Positions 29,798 through 38,153 of a DNA stretch of 64,000 nucleotides are shown one piece after another (within the stretch, counting starts at the first letter, position 1; the number at the start of each line of letters is the position of its first letter). The notes under the pieces were generated by a model, which worked only from the letters and a program-made list of their open reading frames with translations, did not search any database and was not told the origin of the DNA. The stretch covers positions 1 to 64,000 of the forward strand of contig NZ_CDCE01000020.1 of assembly GCF_000819805.1 (NCBI RefSeq). Reading direction: 5' to 3'. A program made the translations under genes and the position numbers. The stretch comes from Aeromonas diversa CDC 2478-85. Its GTDB lineage: Bacteria; Pseudomonadota; Gammaproteobacteria; Enterobacterales; Aeromonadaceae.

Positions 29798-29826
29798 TTG
29801 ACACCAAGATAGGTGTGGCATTTATA
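29798..29826 (+). promoter_or_regulatory. promoter candidate for the GIN-domain lipoprotein
   Basis: A perfect TTGACA (29798-29803), 17-bp spacer and a poor TTTATA -10. The spacer contains a small inverted repeat ACACC/GGTGT (29801-29816) that could be an operator. Leader about 90 nt. The rest of the 29706-29923 gap is plain AT-rich intergenic DNA. Confidence 0.4.
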
Positions 29827-29923
29827 TGGCCCATTTATAACCAACTGTTTTTAATCAATAAAAAATTTGGTCTTGTTCTTGCTGTACAGGGACGACAATG
29901 ACAAGGAGAGAAGACGCATCACA

Positions 29924-30517
29924 ATGGCGCTATTGGCACTGGGATTGGGCGGTTGCCAGTGGGGAGAGATGGGCCACCTGGAGGGTAATGGCCGGGCGCT
30001 GGATCAGCGCATGGCGCTCGCGCCGGTCTCCCGGGTCACCGCCGCCTTCCCCGGGCTGCTGCGGGTGGCGCCGGGTAGCGAGAGTGCTCTCAAGCTCAGT
30101 GGCGATGAGAACCTGCTGCCCTATCTCGAGGTCAAGCAGGAGGGGGAGGCGCTGGAGATCAGGGTCAAGCGGGGCACCAAGATTGAGCCCAATACCCCGC
30201 TCGAGCTGACACTGACCCTGCCGACTCTGCGCGAGGTGGCGCTGGCGGGGGTGACCCAGGGCGAGCTGGGGGCCTTCGAGGGGGAGCGACTCGAGCTCTC
30301 ACTGGCCGGCGCCGGTGATATGAAGACTGGGGCGCTCCACTACCGCGAGCTGGTGGGCAACCTGGCCGGGGTGGGCGAGGTCTCGGGCGCAGGGTTGCAG
30401 GCGCGCGAGGCCGAGGTAAACATCGCCGGTGCCGGCGACGTTCGCTACACTGGCTCGCCGCGTCTCACGCAGCAGATCATCGGTCAGGGACGGCTCGAGC
30501 AGGTGGCGAGCCAATAA
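29924..30517 (+). CDS. GIN-domain (DUF2807) putative lipoprotein
   Basis: 197 residues from ATG 29924. A short hydrophobic stretch ends in the lipobox-like LGLGGC (about 7-12), followed by a DUF2807 adhesin-like beta-helix with repeated LAGVTQG, LAGAGD, LAGVGEV and IAGAGDV turns. Such proteins are surface or periplasmic and of unclear role. The N-terminus is odd: there is no basic residue between this ATG and the lipobox, and the AAGGAG at 29903-29908 is 15 bp away, better placed for a different frame. The true start or a small frame error is unresolved. Confidence 0.75.
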   Translation: MALLALGLGGCQWGEMGHLEGNGRALDQRMALAPVSRVTAAFPGLLRVAPGSESALKLSGDENLLPYLEVKQEGEALEIRVKRGTKIEPNTPLELTLTLPTLREVALAGVTQGELGAFEGERLELSLAGAGDMKTGALHYRELVGNLAGVGEVSGAGLQAREAEVNIAGAGDVRYTGSPRLTQQIIGQGRLEQVASQ

Positions 30518-30531
30518 GCGGGTAATAAAAA

Positions 30532-30550
30532 AGCGAGCCGGTGGCTCGCT
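30532..30550. terminator. bidirectional intrinsic terminator
   Basis: AGCGAGCC/GGCTCGCT with loop GGT, flanked by AAAAAA and CTTTTAT. Between the GIN protein gene and efp. Confidence 0.85.
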
Positions 30551-30577
30551 CTTTTATCGACAGACGTCAGGCGTTTA

Positions 30578-31144
30578 TCAGGAAACGCGACGCTTGAACT
30601 CGCCGGTGCGGGTGTCGATTTCGATCTTGTCGCCGATCTCAACGAAGGCGGCAACAGACAGCTCGAAGTCAGTACCAACCAGACGGGCCGGCTTGGTGAC
30701 CTTGCCGGAGGTGTCGCCACGGGCGGCCGGCTCGGTGTACTCGACTTCGCGAACGATGGTGGTCGGCAGCTCGACAGAGATGGCCTTATCGTTGTAGAAG
30801 GTCACTTCGCACACGTCTTCCATGCCGTCGACCATGTAGTTCAGCACATCGCCCAGGTTGTCTTTCTCAACGTCGTACTGGTTGTAGTCGGTATCCATGA
30901 AGACATACATGGGGTCGGCGAAGTAGGAGTAGGTGCACTCCTTGCGCTCCAGCATGACCACTTCCATCTTCTCGTCAGCCTTGAAGACGGGCTCGGAGGC
31001 GCTGCCGGTCAGCAGACCCTTCAGCTTCATCTTGACCACGGCGGCGTTACGGCCGGATTTGTTGAACTCGGTCTTCTGAACCACCATGGGCTCGGTGCCG
31101 ACCATGACCACGTTACCAGCGCGGATTTCCTGTGCGGTTTTCAT
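30578..31144 (-). CDS. efp: elongation factor P, arginine type
   Basis: 188 residues starting [19 protein letters not shown] relieves ribosomes stalled at polyproline stretches. The modified loop reads [11 protein letters not shown], placing Arg at position 32, as in Pseudomonas EF-P. E. coli EF-P has a Lys (34) in this loop that receives beta-lysine from EpmA/B. The residue therefore predicts arginine rhamnosylation, and the enzyme for it, earP, is the gene immediately upstream on the same strand (46 bp apart). A TATAAT-like -10 for efp lies over the earP stop (31190-31195). Confidence 0.97.
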   Translation of the reverse strand: MKTAQEIRAGNVVMVGTEPMVVQKTEFNKSGRNAAVVKMKLKGLLTGSASEPVFKADEKMEVVMLERKECTYSYFADPMYVFMDTDYNQYDVEKDNLGDVLNYMVDGMEDVCEVTFYNDKAISVELPTTIVREVEYTEPAARGDTSGKVTKPARLVGTDFELSVAAFVEIGDKIEIDTRTGEFKRRVS

Positions 31145-31190
31145 GTAAAAAATTTCCTGTTCGTGAAACGGACGGATAAAAACTGCCAGA

Positions 31191-32321
31191 TTATATCTTC
31201 GTTTCCAAAAATTTCACTAACCGAGTGACGAGATCGCCACCAGCGAGCAGAGCGGTGGGCCACTTCGGTGCCTGTTCGAGCCAGCTTGCTTGCCAGTCAT
31301 CCCACGTTTGCCACAGTTCTTCGCACGATTCCCCCCGGTTGAGTGCCAGCATCAGGCCCTTTATCCACTCCGCCTGGGGCTTGGGGTGGCTTGCTAGGTA
31401 ACGATCGAGGAAGGCCTCCAGTTTGACCAGATGGTAATCCTCCTCCTGGGGATAGATGTGCCAGAGGAAGGGGCGAGCCGCCCACTGGGCGCGCACGAAG
31501 GAGTCTTCGCCGCGCACTATGTTGAGATCGCACGACCAGAGCAGCCGGTCATAACCGGCCTGGTCTGTCATCGGCAGCACCACCACAGTGAGGGCGCCAT
31601 CTGTGATGCGATCGCCCGGCACTGCCGCCGCCACCCCGAGTGCGTTGAGCACCTGGGGCAGGGCGCGCCCGACCGGTACCAGCAGGGTCACGGGGCAGGC
31701 TCCACGTCGCCAGGCCTCGACCAGGGAGGGGATGGCCGCGCTTTCGTAGGCAAACAGGCTGATTCGCAGCTCGCCTGGTGCCGGGGGGGGCAGACCCAGG
31801 CCGCCCCAGTAGGCGGCGAGGCCCGCCTCGTCCGCCTGCCAGGCGGCGCGGCGCGCCATCAGGCTTTGCTCGCAGAGCAGGCCACCCGTCTTGTCGGTAA
31901 AGCCGGGGAAGAAGAAGAACTTGTTGAGCCTGCCCTGGGGTGAGGGAAGGGCGTGGCACCCTTCGACCCAAGGCTCGGCCGAGAGGTATTCGAGGTTGAG
32001 CCAGGCGGGTGGCGGCGTTATGGCCTGCATGCGCGCCTTGTAGGGGGCCGGCAGCTCGCAGGCAAATGCCTCGATGACGACCTTCGCCGGCGCGAGGTCG
32101 GCATCCGCATGCCAGTGCTGGATGGTGATACCCTGCTCACACTGGGTCTCGCGGGAGGGATCGAGAGTGGGGCAGATACGCGCGAAGCTCGCCAGATCGT
32201 CGACCCAGAGGCGCACCGGGCCGTGGCCCTCGTCGTGCAGTTGGCGTGCGAGCCGCCAGGTGACGCCGATGTCGCCGAAGTTGTCGACCACGGTACAGAA
32301 GATGTCGAAGTTAAAAGCCAT
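31191..32321 (-). CDS. earP: EF-P arginine rhamnosyltransferase
   Basis: 376 residues, GT-B glycosyltransferase of the DUF2331 family, with a start preceded by GGAG. The catalytic N-terminal motif is [15 protein letters not shown], with Asp13 and Asp17 in the same positions as the essential residues of Pseudomonas EarP. The nucleotide-sugar region [12 protein letters not shown] (Glu272) is also conserved. It transfers rhamnose from TDP-beta-L-rhamnose to Arg32 of EF-P. The efp gene next to it encodes the matching arginine acceptor. A guaC terminator separates it from the gene upstream. Confidence 0.95.
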   Translation of the reverse strand: MAFNFDIFCTVVDNFGDIGVTWRLARQLHDEGHGPVRLWVDDLASFARICPTLDPSRETQCEQGITIQHWHADADLAPAKVVIEAFACELPAPYKARMQAITPPPAWLNLEYLSAEPWVEGCHALPSPQGRLNKFFFFPGFTDKTGGLLCEQSLMARRAAWQADEAGLAAYWGGLGLPPPAPGELRISLFAYESAAIPSLVEAWRRGACPVTLLVPVGRALPQVLNALGVAAAVPGDRITDGALTVVVLPMTDQAGYDRLLWSCDLNIVRGEDSFVRAQWAARPFLWHIYPQEEDYHLVKLEAFLDRYLASHPKPQAEWIKGLMLALNRGESCEELWQTWDDWQASWLEQAPKWPTALLAGGDLVTRLVKFLETKI

Positions 32322-32340
32322 GCTGACTCCGGCGCAATAC

Positions 32341-32369
32341 AAAACCGGCGTGCAGGGTAGCACGCCGGT
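32341..32369 (-). terminator. intrinsic terminator after guaC
   Basis: On the minus strand ACCGGCGTGC pairs with GCACGCCGGT around a 6-nt loop, followed by TTTT. Confidence 0.8.
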
Positions 32370-32391
32370 CGGGCTCACTCTATGTCCCGGC

Positions 32392-33435
32392 TTACTCCTT
32401 GCCGTAGACGTTGTTCTCTTGCTCGCGTACCCGGATGAAGGTGGTGCGCTTGGTCAGCTCCTTGAGCTGGGCGGCCCCCACATAGGTACAGGTGGAGCGC
32501 ACCCCACCCAGGATGTCGCGCACCGTGTGCTCGACCGGGCCGCGATAAGGCAGCAGCACCGTCTTGCCCTCGGAGGCGCGGTACTCGGCGACGCCACCCG
32601 AATGCCTGTCCATGGCACTCGAGGAGCTCATGCCGTAGAACTTCATGAAGGGCTCACCATCCACATCGACCAGTTCGCCACCGCACTCCTCGTGGGCTGC
32701 CAGCATGCCGCCCAGCATCACGAAGTCGGCACCGCCGCCGAAGGCTTTGGATACATCGCCCGGACAGGTGCAACCGCCATCGCCGATGATCTGGCCGCCG
32801 AGGCCGTGGGCCGCGTCGGCGCACTCTATTATGGCGGAGAGCTGGGGATAGCCGACCCCGGTCTTGACCCGGGTGGTGCAGACCGAGCCTGGGCCTATGC
32901 CCACCTTGATGATGTCGGCGCCCGAGAGGATCAGCTCCTCGACCATCTCGCCGGTGACCACGTTGCCAGCCACGATGACGTGTTGGGGGCAGGCTTCGCG
33001 CATCTTGCTGACGAAGGCGACGAAGTGCTCGGAGTAACCGTTGGCCACGTCGACGCAGATGAAGCGCAGGAAGGGGGAGAGGGCCAGGATCTCGCGGGTC
33101 TTGTCGAAGTCGGTATCGGAGGTGCCGGTAGAGACCATGACGTGGCGTAGCACCGACTCGTCATGCTGGGCGATGAACTGTTGCCACTGCTCGAGGGAGT
33201 AGTGCTTGTGCACGGCGGTCATCATCTCGAAGCCGGCCAGGGTGCGCGCCATGGCGAAGCTGCCGACCGTGTCCATATTGGCGGCGATGACCGGGACGCC
33301 CTGCCACTGGATGCCGGTGTGCTTGAAGGTGAACTGGCGGGTCAGACTGACCTGAGAGCGGCTCTTGAGCGTGGAGCGCTTGGGGCGGAACAGTACGTCC
33401 TTGAAACCGAGCTTCAGGTCTTCTTCGATACGCAT
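32392..33435 (-). CDS. guaC: GMP reductase
   Basis: 347 residues, starting [20 protein letters not shown] as in E. coli. The catalytic cysteine loop [11 protein letters not shown] (about 180-190), AANMDTVG and [12 protein letters not shown] are intact. It deaminates GMP to IMP with NADPH. The frame is open further upstream, but homology starts at this ATG. A terminator-like hairpin lies about 40-70 bp upstream in the leader or promoter region. Confidence 0.96.
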   Translation of the reverse strand: MRIEEDLKLGFKDVLFRPKRSTLKSRSQVSLTRQFTFKHTGIQWQGVPVIAANMDTVGSFAMARTLAGFEMMTAVHKHYSLEQWQQFIAQHDESVLRHVMVSTGTSDTDFDKTREILALSPFLRFICVDVANGYSEHFVAFVSKMREACPQHVIVAGNVVTGEMVEELILSGADIIKVGIGPGSVCTTRVKTGVGYPQLSAIIECADAAHGLGGQIIGDGGCTCPGDVSKAFGGGADFVMLGGMLAAHEECGGELVDVDGEPFMKFYGMSSSSAMDRHSGGVAEYRASEGKTVLLPYRGPVEHTVRDILGGVRSTCTYVGAAQLKELTKRTTFIRVREQENNVYGKE

Positions 33436-33474
33436 GGCATGGTGTCCTTTCAACTGGTGGATAGTCGGCAGGCA

Positions 33475-33508
33475 CAAAAAAACCGGGGGTTTTCAGGGCC
33501 TCCGGTTT
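33475..33508 (-). terminator. terminator-like hairpin upstream of guaC
   Basis: On the minus strand AAACCGG (33508-33502) pairs with CCGGTTT (33486-33480), followed at once by a T-run. The inner loop is 15 nt with a possible extra GG/CC pairing. It is either the end of the cheV transcript or an attenuator in the guaC leader. A candidate promoter (TTGCCG 33541-33536, 16 bp, TAGACT 33519-33514) would start transcription right at the hairpin. Confidence 0.65.
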
Positions 33509-33603
33509 ACCACAGTCTAGCCAGAAAAACGCTTTCGGCAAGACTGATAATGCAACGCTGGATATGGTATCGTCGCGCTAATAACCTGAATTCGTTCAGG
33601 GTT

Positions 33604-34596
33604 TCACTCGGATATCCCCACCAACCCGTCGATCATCCCCACCATGCGCCCCAACTCGGGCTTGGTGATGGTATCGTTCGCGCCCAGTTGCAGAGCCTTG
33701 GAGCGGTTGTCATCGCTCATCAAGGATGAAAACATCACTATGGGCATCTCTTTAAACATCGGATTGTCGCGCAGCCGTTTGAGCAGGTGCATGCCGTCCA
33801 TGCGAGGCATCTCCACATCCGACACTATGGCATTGAGGAACGAGCCGACCGGCAGATTCTCGGTATTGGCGTGGCTCTCAATGTCGGTCAACATCTCCAG
33901 GGCGTCGCCCCCGTCCTTGGCGGTGATGACATGATAGCCGGCGGTGCTCAGGGTGTTTTCGATCAGCTTGCGGATGAAGGCCGAGTCGTCGACCACCAGT
34001 ATGGTCTTGGCCTCCCGACGCGCCACCATGCGATCGTTGATCACCACCCTCCGGTCCTGGGTGACGTCGTACTTCTCCATGCTGAGTTCGGGGTTGATGG
34101 TGGCGATGATCTTCTCGAAGTCGAGGATCATGATGAGGTTGCCATCGCGGCGCACCACGGCCACCACACAGTCGTTTTCCCCGGCTTCGAGGAACTGGCT
34201 GGGAGACTCCACATCTTCCCACGACACCCGGTGGATCCTGCTCACACTGTCGACCAGGAAGCCGTTGGCCATGCGGTTGAAGTCGGTGACGATCACCACC
34301 TTGCCGGTGTGCTCAGGCCGGGTCTTGACCCGCAACCAGCCGGCGAGATCGACCAGAGGAATGAGGCGATCGCGCAGGGAGAAGACCCCAACCATGTGCG
34401 GCTGGGCATTGGGGTAGTCGGTGGTATCGGGCACCCGTATCACCTCGCGCACCTTGGCGACGTTGATGCCGTAGTAGGCCACCTTCTGGCTGCCATCCGG
34501 CAGCAGTTTGTGCAGATGGAACTCGATGATCTCGAGTTCGTTGGTTCCGCTCTCGGTCAGGATCGCGCTGCGCGATCCGCTACCCTGTTCTGTCAT
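33604..34596 (-). CDS. cheV: chemotaxis coupling protein CheV
   Basis: 330 residues. A CheW-like domain (about 25-175) is fused to a response-regulator receiver (about 200-325), with acidic DDSAF and phospho-acceptor Asp in VSDVEMPRMDG. CheV couples receptors to CheA and adapts the signal by phosphorylation. The ATG at 34596 has GGGAG upstream; a GTG 6 bp earlier is less well placed. No other chemotaxis gene is nearby. Confidence 0.93.
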   Translation of the reverse strand: MTEQGSGSRSAILTESGTNELEIIEFHLHKLLPDGSQKVAYYGINVAKVREVIRVPDTTDYPNAQPHMVGVFSLRDRLIPLVDLAGWLRVKTRPEHTGKVVIVTDFNRMANGFLVDSVSRIHRVSWEDVESPSQFLEAGENDCVVAVVRRDGNLIMILDFEKIIATINPELSMEKYDVTQDRRVVINDRMVARREAKTILVVDDSAFIRKLIENTLSTAGYHVITAKDGGDALEMLTDIESHANTENLPVGSFLNAIVSDVEMPRMDGMHLLKRLRDNPMFKEMPIVMFSSLMSDDNRSKALQLGANDTITKPELGRMVGMIDGLVGISE

Positions 34597-34764
34597 GCTC
34601 ACTCCCTAACGGCCTCAATGCTGGCAGCAGGCTCTCTGTGTTCCAGTATAGGAGCCCGCATTGGGGATTATCGGCCGTTTGCCGAAAGGCAACAGTCGGG
34701 AGTGAGTAAGATGTGAGAAAGATCAGGGAAAATTGTTTATCAACAATATGATAGATATCTACAT

Positions 34765-36789
34765 TCAGAGTTGATTGTGGTCGATCCGGCTTCCTATTTG
34801 CTCCCTCAACTGCGTGATCACAGCCCCTCGACCACTCAATCCGAGTTCTCTGGCCAGGCTCTCCCATGACTTGTATTGCCATATGGCGCCAACCATAAGT
34901 CGTTGTTCTTGCTGGCTCCATTGGGCCAGCTCTGCGTGGCGGGTCAGCAGCCAACGCTGCAGGGTCCCCTGACACAACTCGAAAGGCTTGTGGTGATGGG
35001 CAAAGCAGGCCAGCTCCTCCCACTCCCAGGATTCGAGCCCGGGAAGAGGAGTGAGGGGGGAGCCCGGAAGGCATTGGGCCAGCAATTCGGCCGACACGGT
35101 GCGCAATTCACCGGCCAGCAGGCTGGGCAGGCCGAGCAGAAAGCGGCGTTGCCACTCATCGAGCTCCGGCTCGAGGGCAGGGGTGAGCGCCTTTAGCATC
35201 AGCAGGGAGTGGCAGCCGCTGGCGGCATCGCGCTGCAAACCGATGCGAACGACCCTGAGCCGACGGTTGAGCCAGAAGGGAAGCAGCTCTACCCCAGCGG
35301 AGAAGGCGCTACCCAGATAGTCAAACTGCTGCGCCCGATAGTGATCTTCCAGCGCGGTGAGCAGCTGGGCCCCCAGTCCTTTGCGATGCAGACTTGGGTG
35401 GATCGCGATGCGCATGACGCGAGCGAAGCGGCGGTCGGCGGCGGGCCGAACGCCGGAGTGAGCGAGCAGGGATTGGGGCAGCAGCTGACCGCGGGGACGG
35501 CGGCGTCCCGCCCAGATCTCCTCGGCCAGCGCAGAGGGGATGGGCCCCTCGCGCATCACCAGGGCGACACCAAGCAGGCTGCCGCCGCTGCAGAGCTGGT
35601 GGATGTCGAGATCGGGGCATTCCAGCAGCGCGCGCAAGTCGCTGGGGCTGGTCTGGTAGTGAGCCAGCACCAGCAACCCGAAGAGGGCGCTGAGGCGATC
35701 TTCGTCATGGGTCAGACTGGCCGCGCTCACGGGTTCCCAGCGCGGTGGTGCCGTCAGCAGAGGCGTGGGGGGCTCCGCCGAGAGGGCCAGCAGGCGGTTG
35801 ACGAGAGGCTCGAGCGGGTCGTTGTCACTCCAGCGGATCGGCGCCTGCATGTGCAGCTCTCGCCAACCCGGGGTGCGCCTGTCCAGGGTGCGCTTGAAGC
35901 GAAGATGAAAGCCGCGCCCCGTTCCCTCGTAACCGTGCTCCGTGGTGGCGAAGACCATGCGGTGATAGTGGGCCAGCAACCCTTCTAGCAAGGGGGTGGG
36001 AATGGCGGCGGCTTCGTCCACCAGCAAGAGATCCAGAGCGGGCCGCTCCTCGAGCAGGCGGTCCGGGCTGAAGAAGAGCAGACGCTTGTCTTCCCCTGCG
36101 TGCAACAACAGGGTCGAGAGGGTGGCCTGAGCAGGGGCCGTGATGCCGATCCTGAGCCCCGGCTCTTCGGTCAGCAGTGCCGCTGCCGCCATGCCGAGGG
36201 CGCTGCTCTTGCCCCGCCCGCGATCCGCACTCAGAACCAGTGGGCGCTTGCGATGGCCGCGCAGCACCTGGCCAATGGCCTGGATTGCTGCCTCCTGATC
36301 TGCCGTGCGGGGACGCTCTAACCCCAGGGGTTGCCAAGAGGGCACCCCTTCGGGAAGCTCGAGGGCAAGGGCCGGGTCCTGACTGAGCAGTCGTACCATG
36401 CGCTCGATGAAACCCTGGCCACAGCGGGGCAGATCGACGGGATCCGCGATGAGGCGCAGCCGATCCGGGTCGGCATAGATGGGCCACCGGGCGCGGGGCG
36501 GGGTGAGCAGGAGTAACAGGCCGCCGGCGCGCAGGGTGCCGCTCAGGGCGCCAAAGGCATCGGGGTGAAACCCGCTGAAGGCGTTGCAGACCAGGGTGTC
36601 GCACTCTCGTCCCAGGTAGCGCAACGCCTTGGCGGCGGGCAGCGGCGAGTGCTCGGCAGGGCCCTCACCCAGCCAGACGATGTGGCCGTCCAGCCACTCC
36701 CGGGTCTTGGCGATACACTCCTGCTCCTCACCCTCGAGCCAGATGAGGCGGCGTTCACCGGCCTGCCGCAGTCCCTCGCGCAGGGTCAC
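34765..36789 (-). CDS. tmcA: tRNA(Met) cytidine acetyltransferase TmcA
   Basis: 674 residues. An RNA-helicase-like ATPase module has Walker A ADRGRGKSS (about 188) and Walker B LLLVDEAAAIP (about 255). A GNAT acetyltransferase domain follows (VMRIAIHPSLHRKGLGAQLL, about 450). It acetylates C34 of elongator tRNA-Met to keep AUG decoding accurate. Its ATG overlaps the stop of the HlyU-family gene by 4 bp. Confidence 0.93.
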   Translation of the reverse strand: MTLREGLRQAGERRLIWLEGEEQECIAKTREWLDGHIVWLGEGPAEHSPLPAAKALRYLGRECDTLVCNAFSGFHPDAFGALSGTLRAGGLLLLLTPPRARWPIYADPDRLRLIADPVDLPRCGQGFIERMVRLLSQDPALALELPEGVPSWQPLGLERPRTADQEAAIQAIGQVLRGHRKRPLVLSADRGRGKSSALGMAAAALLTEEPGLRIGITAPAQATLSTLLLHAGEDKRLLFFSPDRLLEERPALDLLLVDEAAAIPTPLLEGLLAHYHRMVFATTEHGYEGTGRGFHLRFKRTLDRRTPGWRELHMQAPIRWSDNDPLEPLVNRLLALSAEPPTPLLTAPPRWEPVSAASLTHDEDRLSALFGLLVLAHYQTSPSDLRALLECPDLDIHQLCSGGSLLGVALVMREGPIPSALAEEIWAGRRRPRGQLLPQSLLAHSGVRPAADRRFARVMRIAIHPSLHRKGLGAQLLTALEDHYRAQQFDYLGSAFSAGVELLPFWLNRRLRVVRIGLQRDAASGCHSLLMLKALTPALEPELDEWQRRFLLGLPSLLAGELRTVSAELLAQCLPGSPLTPLPGLESWEWEELACFAHHHKPFELCQGTLQRWLLTRHAELAQWSQQEQRLMVGAIWQYKSWESLARELGLSGRGAVITQLREQIGSRIDHNQL

Positions 36790-37082
36790 TGCTGGCTCCG
36801 TGGTTCGAACATCTTATCGCCCATCTGGTCGATGAAGGTGTGCGCCTTGCGCAGCATGAAGTCGCGGGCGTCGTCGGGGTTGACGAAGAGATCGGAACGG
36901 ATGAAGCGGTGCTCTTTCAGTTCGCCGTCGATCTCCTTGGTGATACGGCCGGCCAGGCGGTATTGGCCCCCTTCGGCCATGGGCTCGGGGTAGATAAGAT
37001 AACCCTGGTATTCGCTCGGGGTAACCTCGGGCTGAGGGGTTGCAGTGCCGCCAAACAGGGCGCCAAACAGTTTCTTGAGCAT
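36786..37082 (-). CDS. HlyU-family protein
   Basis: 98 residues, matching PF10115: LKKLFGALFGG at the start, then YQGYLIYPEPMAEGGQYRLAG and AHTFIDQMGDKMF. The family name comes from Vibrio, but many members are small cytosolic proteins without a helix-turn-helix and with unproven function. It is cotranscribed with tmcA and divergent from bfd. Confidence 0.85.
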   Translation of the reverse strand: MLKKLFGALFGGTATPQPEVTPSEYQGYLIYPEPMAEGGQYRLAGRITKEIDGELKEHRFIRSDLFVNPDDARDFMLRKAHTFIDQMGDKMFEPRSQQ

Positions 37083-37159
37083 GGGATCCTCCGTTTGCCT
37101 GCATTCTCCCCAAGGGGAAGAGGGGTGACAAGGGACTTATTACTAAACGTTATTTGTAT

Positions 37160-37174
37160 TGCAAAGCGTTCTCA
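37160..37174 (+). promoter_or_regulatory. candidate Fur box before bfd
   Basis: TGCAAAGCGTTCTCA matches 9 of 14 positions of the 7-1-7 Fur consensus TGATAAT-ATTATCA. It is about 50 bp upstream of bfd, where an iron-responsive operator would be expected. Confidence 0.35.
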
Positions 37175-37220
37175 TTTAACTTTTTCGGCAGTTCACTCTT
37201 CTTCTCAGGATGTTGTCGCC

Positions 37221-37412
37221 ATGTATGTCTGTTTGTGCCGGGGGATCACCGATTCCCAGATCCGTAAAGCGGTGCAGTCGGGCAAGGGAGAGTTCCGCCA
37301 GTTGAAACAGGATCTCGAGGTGGGCGCCCAGTGCGGCAAGTGCGTACGCATGACCATGGAGATCATCGCCGAAGAGCTCGATAAAGCGCCTCTCTATTAC
37401 GAAGTAGCCTGA
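37221..37412 (+). CDS. bfd: bacterioferritin-associated ferredoxin
   Basis: 63 residues starting [14 protein letters not shown]. Four cysteines (4, 6 and the QCGKC pair near 38 and 41) bind a 2Fe-2S cluster. Bfd reduces stored iron so that bacterioferritin can release it. bfr follows 55 bp downstream, as in E. coli. Confidence 0.96.
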   Translation: MYVCLCRGITDSQIRKAVQSGKGEFRQLKQDLEVGAQCGKCVRMTMEIIAEELDKAPLYYEVA

Positions 37413-37467
37413 CCCGCTTCGCGGCTTTTCTTGGCTATCCTTGTTGGACCAACAGGGAGGTTATGCC

Positions 37468-37947
37468 ATGAAAGGTGACAGCAAAATCATCGCTCATCTC
37501 AACAAGGTACTCGGCAACGAGCTGATTGCCATCAACCAATATTTTCTGCACGCCCGCATGTTTGATGACTGGGGGCTCAAGCGTCTCGGCCACAAGGAGT
37601 ATCACGAGTCGATCGACGAGATGAAGCACGCCGATGAGCTGGTGAAGCGGATCCTCTTTCTCGAGGGTATCCCCAATCTGCAGGATCTCGGCAAGCTGAA
37701 GATCGGCGAGCATGTGGAGGAGATGCTGCGCTGCGATCTGGATCTCGAGCTCGCCGCCATTCCGGATCTGCGTGCCGCCATCCTCTATGCCGAGTCGATC
37801 CAGGATTATGTGAGCCGGGATCTGTTTCAGGACATCCTGGAGGATGAAGAAGAGCATGTGGACTGGCTGGAGACCCAGCTCGATCTCATCGACCGGCTCG
37901 GCCTCGAGAATTACCAGCAGTCGCAATTGCATCATGAGGGGTCATGA
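37468..37947 (+). CDS. bfr: bacterioferritin
   Basis: 159 residues. Ferroxidase residues are in [26 protein letters not shown] and [12 protein letters not shown]. The haem ligand Met52 is present (IDEMKHA), so this is a haem-binding Bfr. It stores iron as a 24-mer. The start has GGGAGG upstream. Confidence 0.97.
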   Translation: MKGDSKIIAHLNKVLGNELIAINQYFLHARMFDDWGLKRLGHKEYHESIDEMKHADELVKRILFLEGIPNLQDLGKLKIGEHVEEMLRCDLDLELAAIPDLRAAILYAESIQDYVSRDLFQDILEDEEEHVDWLETQLDLIDRLGLENYQQSQLHHEGS

Positions 37948-37980
37948 CTTACGCATAACTATTGCATATCCGGTGTCACA

Positions 37981-38012
37981 AGGGGCTCGCTATGGCGGGC
38001 CCCTGCTCTTTT
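37981..38012 (+). terminator. intrinsic terminator after bfr
   Basis: AGGGGCTCGC pairs with GCGGGCCCCT (one G-T pair), loop TATG, then GCTCTTTT. Confidence 0.75.
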
Positions 38013-38153
38013 GATGAATAGGTTTTCATGGGGGGAACCCCATGAAAAATATGGTTATTTTTTGTCTCTCTGGTCACAAAAACCGCATCCATTAGCAGGC
38101 ATGATCGGCACGCTTGCAGGCACCCCATAACAAGAGCAACAAGGATGCACATC

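Noticed and set aside
29867-29923. TTG start for the GIN-domain protein
   Set aside because: It would add 19 residues with several charges in front of the hydrophobic segment and has no ribosome site; the start was left at 29924 with doubt stated.
36786-37082. HlyU-family gene as a virulence activator
   Set aside because: No helix-turn-helix is visible and the context is tmcA; only the family name supports such a role.
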